From assembly GCA_002337605.1 (NCBI GenBank), contig DDGL01000003.1:187063-251062 (forward strand): a stretch of 64,000 nt of DNA. Direction: 5' to 3'. This DNA comes from Flavobacteriaceae bacterium UBA1903 (lineage in GTDB: Bacteria > Bacteroidota > Bacteroidia > Flavobacteriales > Flavobacteriaceae). The notes under the pieces were generated by a model that did not search any database, had not been told where the DNA came from, and saw only the letters and a list, made by a program, of their open reading frames with translations. This document shows positions 60,269-64,000 of the stretch, piece after piece. How positions within the stretch are numbered: the first letter of the stretch is position 1; every line of letters starts with the position of its first letter. Position numbers and translations under genes: made by a program.

Positions 60269-60451
60269 TTATTTTATCTCTTTATGAACCGTCATTTTCT
60301 TCAAAATAGGGTTGAATTTCTTCAACTCCATACGGTCTGGAGTGTTCTTCTTATTTTTTGTAGTGATGTAACGAGATGTTCCCGCTTGTCCACTTTCTTT
60401 ATGCTCGGTACATTCTAGGATTACCTGAACTCTGTTTCCTTTTTTAGCCAT
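60269..60451 (-). CDS. rpmG: 50S ribosomal protein L33
   Basis: Large-subunit protein near the E site, 60 residues. MAKKGNRVQVILECTEHKESGQ, TSRYITTKNKKNTP and ELKKFNPILKKMTVHKE fit L33. Only one Cys is visible (ECTEH), so no zinc CxxC pairs, a zinc-free form. Between rpmB and DUF4295 in a three-gene operon. Confidence 0.97.
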   Translation of the reverse strand: MAKKGNRVQVILECTEHKESGQAGTSRYITTKNKKNTPDRMELKKFNPILKKMTVHKEIK

Positions 60452-60474
60452 TTTTTATGCTTTTATATAGGTGA

Positions 60475-60714
60475 CTATTGGTTTAAAAAGCCGTTTGCAC
60501 GGGCTTCTTTCACTACAGCGTAGATACCTTTTTTATTGATGTCTTTTAATACAGAAGTACACACCTTAAGTGTTAACCACTGGTCTTCTTCTGGGATGTA
60601 GAAGCGCTTTTTAACTAGGTTTACGTTAAATTTACGCTTTGTCTTGTTCATCGCGTGGGAAACGTTATTCCCTACCATTGCTCTTTTGCCCGTAAGCTCA
60701 CAAACTCTTGACAT
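60475..60714 (-). CDS. rpmB: 50S ribosomal protein L28
   Basis: Large-subunit protein of 79 residues. MSRVCELTGKRAMVGNNVSHAMNKTKR at the start and FNVNLVKKRFYIPEE are diagnostic. First gene of the rpmB-rpmG-DUF4295 operon, with a Bacteroidota promoter immediately upstream. Confidence 0.97.
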   Translation of the reverse strand: MSRVCELTGKRAMVGNNVSHAMNKTKRKFNVNLVKKRFYIPEEDQWLTLKVCTSVLKDINKKGIYAVVKEARANGFLNQ

Positions 60715-60749
60715 TACTGTATTCTTTTAAGTTATTTTAAAACAGGGTG

Positions 60750-60780
60750 CAAATTTAATTAAATTAATTGGTTTGAACAA
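60750..60780 (-). promoter_or_regulatory. Bacteroidota-type promoter of rpmB operon
   Basis: Minus strand TTG (60778-60780), 20 bases, TAAATTTG (60750-60757), followed by CACCCTG. It gives a leader of about 30 bases. Confidence 0.75.
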
Positions 60781-60790
60781 CAAAAGAAAT

Positions 60791-62038
60791 TTAGTTTTTC
60801 AAAATTTCTTTTAGCAACATTTCAAAGGCCTTATTTGTAGCCTTCTTAATGACCCGCTCCCGAAGATTTCCAAAACTGAATTTTTCAGAAAATACGCCGT
60901 TTGGGGAGGCAATAGCTATGTATACCGTTCCCACCTCATCTAAAGCATCTCCTTTGGTGGGGCCTGCGATTCCTGTAGTAGCCAGTGCATAGGCTGAGCC
61001 GAAAAGCTTTACGCATTGCGAGGCCATAGCTTCGGCAACCTGAGCACTTACAACATTGTATTTTTTTATAACAGCTTCATCCACACCAAGTATGGCTACT
61101 TTCTGATAGGTTTCATACGGCACCACACTTCCTTTAAAATAGGCTGATGCTCCTGGCACCGCAGTGATTTCTCTTGCAATAGCACCTCCTGTACAGCTTT
61201 CCGCCAGGCTTAGTGACTTTTCCTGAGATTGTAGTAAGGCCGCTATTCTTTCCTGAATGTTCGTTTCATCCTCATACCCTACCGCTATATCTTTTAGCAG
61301 GTTGTGAAGTGCATCCATTTGTTCTCCAACAGCTGCTTTCAACTTTTTTTCGTCTGTTCCTGTTGATGAGAGTCGCAACCGTACCCGCCCTAATGAGGGT
61401 AAATAGGCCAATTTAATAGCTTCGGGTAGTGCTTCTTCCCAATCTTTAATTTGTTCCTGTATTTCGCTTTCTCCCTTTCCATAGGTAAGTAGCGTTTTAT
61501 GGTAAATATGCGGGCGACTGTATTTTTTAACCACTCTGGGAAGCACCTCCTGCGTTAGCAAGTATTTCATTTCATAAGGCACACCAGGCATAGATACAAA
61601 AACAGTATTATCTTTCTCCATCCACATACCTGGAGCAGTTCCATGAATATTGTTTAATATTTTTGCTGTAGAAGGCACCATTGCCTGGGTAAGATTACTT
61701 GGTAAAGGCGCTCTATTCACATGAGTCCTAAAGATATGTTTTATGTTTTCTAGTACATCCACATCCTCAACCAGTGTATCTCCAAGAAATTTACAGAAGG
61801 TTTGTTTGGTAATATCATCTTTGGTAGGACCCAAGCCCCCGGTAACCAGCACAAGATCTGCTCTTTTTTTTGCTTCTTCTAATGCAGAAAGTATATGCAA
61901 CTCCTCATCCTGAATAGAGGTAATTTGATGCACCTTCACTCCGATGGAGTTCAACTGTTTACTTATGTAAGCCGAATTGGTATCTACAATTTGTCCAATA
62001 AGGATTTCGTCCCCTATGGTGATAATTTCTGCTAGCAT
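60791..62038 (-). CDS. cinA: CinA family nicotinamide-nucleotide amidohydrolase
   Basis: 415-residue two-domain protein. The N-terminal MoaB-like domain (IITIGDEILIGQIVDTNSAYISKQLNSIGV, LVTGGLGPTKDDITKQ, MPGVPYEM) is an ADP-ribose pyrophosphatase-type module. The C-terminal CinA_C domain (from about 250, SLAESCTGGAIAREI, YALATTGIAGP) deamidates nicotinamide mononucleotide in pyridine-nucleotide recycling. Start MLAEIITIGDEIL directly follows the Hpt gene with no gap; the two are likely co-transcribed. Confidence 0.95.
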   Translation of the reverse strand: MLAEIITIGDEILIGQIVDTNSAYISKQLNSIGVKVHQITSIQDEELHILSALEEAKKRADLVLVTGGLGPTKDDITKQTFCKFLGDTLVEDVDVLENIKHIFRTHVNRAPLPSNLTQAMVPSTAKILNNIHGTAPGMWMEKDNTVFVSMPGVPYEMKYLLTQEVLPRVVKKYSRPHIYHKTLLTYGKGESEIQEQIKDWEEALPEAIKLAYLPSLGRVRLRLSSTGTDEKKLKAAVGEQMDALHNLLKDIAVGYEDETNIQERIAALLQSQEKSLSLAESCTGGAIAREITAVPGASAYFKGSVVPYETYQKVAILGVDEAVIKKYNVVSAQVAEAMASQCVKLFGSAYALATTGIAGPTKGDALDEVGTVYIAIASPNGVFSEKFSFGNLRERVIKKATNKAFEMLLKEILKN

Positions 62039-62380
62039 CTATAAGTTAAAGTCTCTTTTCAGCTCTTCAATAACCATTGTTACCGTGGTAACTACTTTAG
62101 TGACATTTTCTGAAACAGCACTTACACTTTTAGAAGATTTTGTCCAAGACTCAATTGTAGTAATGTCTTTTTGCAGTCCAAGTCCAAACATCTCGAAATT
62201 GGGTTTCATTTTATGTGCAAATTGATATGCCAGTTCTTTATTATTATTTGAAATAGCTTCTTCGAGTGCCGCTAAATCTGGTGGTATTTCGTCTAAAAAC
62301 GTTTGTGCCACTACAGCCATAAAATCTTCATCACCCCCCGCAATTTCCTGTAGGCTTTCTACTGAATAATGTGTATCCAT
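62039..62380 (-). CDS. Hpt-domain phosphotransfer protein
   Basis: 113-residue single histidine phosphotransfer domain. Phospho-accepting His56 lies in YQFAHKMKPNFEMFGL. The four-helix bundle is clear from EEAISNNNKELAYQ onward. It should relay phosphate between a hybrid sensor kinase and a response regulator; neither partner is adjacent. An orphan Hpt lies in the same run as cinA and the FAH-family gene, probably by chance of operon layout. Confidence 0.9.
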   Translation of the reverse strand: MDTHYSVESLQEIAGGDEDFMAVVAQTFLDEIPPDLAALEEAISNNNKELAYQFAHKMKPNFEMFGLGLQKDITTIESWTKSSKSVSAVSENVTKVVTTVTMVIEELKRDFNL

Positions 62381-62992
62381 TTATTTTACTTTAATTGAAA
62401 AGGCCTGCTTTTCTTCCAAAAATCCTGTTAGTTGATCGTTAGGGAAAACTTTACCCACACCAGCTGGAGTGCCTGTAAAAATAACATCTCCTATCTTTAA
62501 GGTAAAGTATTTTGAAACGTATTCAATAAGTGCATCTATCTTCCATAGCATGAGCGCAGTAGAAGCCTGTTGCACGATCTCCCCGTTTTTTTCCAATCTA
62601 AAGGTAAGGTCTTCTAGGCTTTTAAACGAACTTTTTTTGAAAAAATTACCTATCACAGCAGCCCCATCAAACCCTTTTGCCTTTTCCCACGGCAATCCCT
62701 TTTCCTTTAATTGTTGTTGAAGATCCCGAGCGGTAAAATCTATTCCCAGCCCAATTTCATCATAATACTTGTGAGCGAATTTCTCTTGAATATGCTTTCC
62801 TATTTTATTTATTTTCACCAAAACTTCTACTTCGTGATGTATGTCGCTGGAAAAATCCGGAATAAAAAAAGGCTGCTTTTTTAGTAGTATTGCCGTATCT
62901 GGCTTCATAAAGATTACCGGATCATCAGGGCGTTCATTCGCGAGCTCTTTAATATGGTCTGTGTAATTCCTGCCAATACAGATAATCTTCAT
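62381..62992 (-). CDS. Fumarylacetoacetate hydrolase-family enzyme
   Basis: 203-residue FAH-fold protein; it starts ICIGRNYTDHIKELANERPDDPVIFMKPDTAILL. The metal-binding Glu residues are in IHHEVEVLVKIN (ExE) and in the later GLGIDFTARDLQQQLKEKGLPWEKAKGFDGAAVIG. GDVIFTGTPAGVGKVFPND is the C-terminal signature. It could be an acylpyruvate hydrolase or oxaloacetate decarboxylase-like enzyme; substrate unresolved. It is 62 bases downstream of the DnaQ-like gene and directly upstream of the Hpt gene. Confidence 0.92.
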   Translation of the reverse strand: MKIICIGRNYTDHIKELANERPDDPVIFMKPDTAILLKKQPFFIPDFSSDIHHEVEVLVKINKIGKHIQEKFAHKYYDEIGLGIDFTARDLQQQLKEKGLPWEKAKGFDGAAVIGNFFKKSSFKSLEDLTFRLEKNGEIVQQASTALMLWKIDALIEYVSKYFTLKIGDVIFTGTPAGVGKVFPNDQLTGFLEEKQAFSIKVK

Positions 62993-63018
62993 ACTATTCG
63001 TGGGTTATTCCGCAACGT

Positions 63019-63053
63019 TACGCAAAGAAGCGCAGAGATTCACGGAGAAATTA
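63019..63053. repeat. CGCAGAGAT-type dispersed repeat, copy 2
   Basis: TTACGCAAAGAAGCGCAGAG then ATTCACGGAGAAATT, aligning with the copy at 54588-54622 with small differences. It lies between the FAH-family gene and the exonuclease gene. Confidence 0.6.
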
Positions 63054-63827
63054 TTACAATTTATTATTTAACTTCTGTAGTTTCAGTCTGGTTAATACTT
63101 TCTTGGTATACAACGGGAAATCGGCATTTAGAAGCCATCCGAAATAACCTGGCTCCTGCTCCATAACATCTTCAACCAATTTACCACGATGCTTCCCGAA
63201 AGAGAAAACCTCTCTTCCTTGTTTATCATACCCAATATAACCAGCAAAATCTACATAGTTTTTATGAGCACTAAATTGTGATAGAAACTTTGTATCGTTC
63301 TCCAGGTCTTCATAACGATCTAACTGTGCCTTTAACACCTCGTAGGTAGCATTGGTATCTGCTGCTGCACTGTGAGCATCTACTAATTCTTTATCGCAAT
63401 AAAACTTGTACGCTGCCTCTAATGTTCGTTTTTCTTTCTTGTGGAAAATAGTTTGCACGTCTATGGCTAAATTCTTTTTTAAATCAAGGTCTACCTCTGC
63501 TCTTTCTAGCTCTTCAGCCAACAAAGGAATGTCGAACCTGTTGCTATTGTAACCTGCCATGTCGCTGTCTTTCATCATCTCCAGAATCTTAGGAGCCAGT
63601 TGCTTAAACGTAGGCTCGTTAGCTACCATTTCATCACTTATACCATGAATGGCTGTAGTTGCCGCCGGAATAGGCACTGTTGGGTTTACACGCCAGGTAT
63701 GGCTTTCTTTATTTCCGTTAGGGAATACTTTCAGGATGGCTATTTCAACAATGCGATCTTTTGCCACATTGGTTCCTGTAGTTTCAAGATCGAAAAAACA
63801 AATAGGTCTGCTTAATTTTAATTCCAT
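63054..63827 (-). CDS. DnaQ-like 3'-5' exonuclease
   Basis: 257 residues, DEDDh exonuclease family. Motif I is CFFDLETTGTNVAKDRIVEIAI (D, E), motif II AGYNSNRFDIPLLAEEL, motif III DAHSAAADTNATYEVLK (H, D). A C-terminal extension from about residue 190 holds FGKHRGKLVEDV, a small conserved domain of some DnaQ-like proteins. It may be a stand-alone exonuclease rather than the replicative proofreading subunit. Divergent -7 elements lie just upstream (63845-63852 on its strand). Confidence 0.92.
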   Translation of the reverse strand: MELKLSRPICFFDLETTGTNVAKDRIVEIAILKVFPNGNKESHTWRVNPTVPIPAATTAIHGISDEMVANEPTFKQLAPKILEMMKDSDMAGYNSNRFDIPLLAEELERAEVDLDLKKNLAIDVQTIFHKKEKRTLEAAYKFYCDKELVDAHSAAADTNATYEVLKAQLDRYEDLENDTKFLSQFSAHKNYVDFAGYIGYDKQGREVFSFGKHRGKLVEDVMEQEPGYFGWLLNADFPLYTKKVLTRLKLQKLNNKL

Positions 63828-63844
63828 TGGTATAATTTATGCCA

Positions 63845-63868
63845 CAAAGGTAGTAATTGTTATTTTTG
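63845..63868. promoter_or_regulatory. Divergent -7 elements
   Basis: TACCTTTG on the minus strand (63845-63852) for the exonuclease gene and TATTTTTG on the plus strand (63861-63868) for the partial gene at 63873. -33 elements not evident. Confidence 0.5.
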
Positions 63869-63872
63869 TGCT

Positions 63873-64000
63873 ATGGCTAAAAAACTTCTTTTTCTCATTC
63901 TCCTATGTACTACATTAGGCACCTACGCACAAGGTCTTAAAGTGCTTATTACTGAAAAGAAAAAAGGCAAGCGCGTTGTTCTCATGGCCGAGAATAAAAC
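63873..64000 (+). CDS. Secreted protein, 5' part only
   Basis: Starts at ATG 63873: signal peptide MAKKLLFLILLCTTLGTYAQ, then GLKVLITEKKKGKRVVLMAEN, running off the window. A Bacteroidota-style exported protein. The TAQGLKV-type leader is real, but nothing about function can be said from 42 residues. Confidence 0.7.
   Translation, partial: MAKKLLFLILLCTTLGTYAQGLKVLITEKKKGKRVVLMAENK

Overview
The window is a chromosomal segment of a flavobacterium (Bacteroidota, most likely family Flavobacteriaceae). The evidence is low GC, several promoters of the Bacteroidota form (TTTG, 19 bases, TAnnTTTG), a type IX secretion sorting domain (39308-39883), a TonB-dependent receptor, two DUF4252 proteins, the DUF4295 mini-gene between rpmG and ftsY, and very little use of Shine-Dalgarno sites. 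I found no rRNA, tRNA, CRISPR array, integrase, transposase or phage module. Genus cannot be fixed from the sequence alone.

Layout. 1-8.2 kb: a YegP-like protein, threonine aldolase, a large zinc metalloprotease, prfB with its programmed +1 frameshift, the rpsF-rpsR-rplI operon and an orphan LytTR response regulator. 8.2-15.5 kb: priA, two small secreted proteins, a nadC-yihY pair and a peptide-type solute-binding lipoprotein. 15.5-17.2 kb: an AT-rich accessory stretch with an Imm26-like orphan immunity candidate, a hydrolase lipoprotein and a small membrane protein. 17.2-27.7 kb: housekeeping enzymes (ALDH, DEAD-box helicase, rdgB, TrmH-type methylase, a sirtuin, purB). 27.9-31.7 kb: an ECF sigma / anti-sigma / DUF4252 / DUF4252 operon with its own ECF-type promoter, divergent from an S41 protease lipoprotein. 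31.8-37.1 kb: a vitamin B12 uptake locus, with a cobalamin riboswitch ahead of a BtuB-like receptor and divergent btuF-btuC-btuD. 37.3-48 kb: rmuC, a secreted cupredoxin, carB, rpmH, a lytic transglycosylase and pirin. 48.2-51.9 kb: a 1220-residue outer-membrane protein joining a degenerate phosphoesterase, a kinase-like segment and an Omp85-like barrel. 51.9-64 kb: mtaB, a glycosyltransferase, rimO, a SET-domain protein, ftsY, DUF4295, rpmG, rpmB, cinA, an Hpt protein, an FAH-family enzyme and a DnaQ-like exonuclease.

How it fits together. Most genes are housekeeping (translation, tRNA and ribosome modification, nucleotide and NAD synthesis, repair and replication). Two blocks are coherent functional systems: the B12 locus, where outer-membrane receptor, binding lipoprotein, permease and ATPase surround one regulatory region, and the ECF envelope-signalling operon. 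Small dispersed repeats sit just after stop codons, inside the B12 riboswitch, inside mtaB and between DUF4295 and ftsY.

Best candidates for something under-described are the phosphoesterase / kinase-like / Omp85-like fusion at 48215-51877, the self-regulated sigma-DUF4252 operon, and the riboswitch carrying a repeat-bearing insertion.
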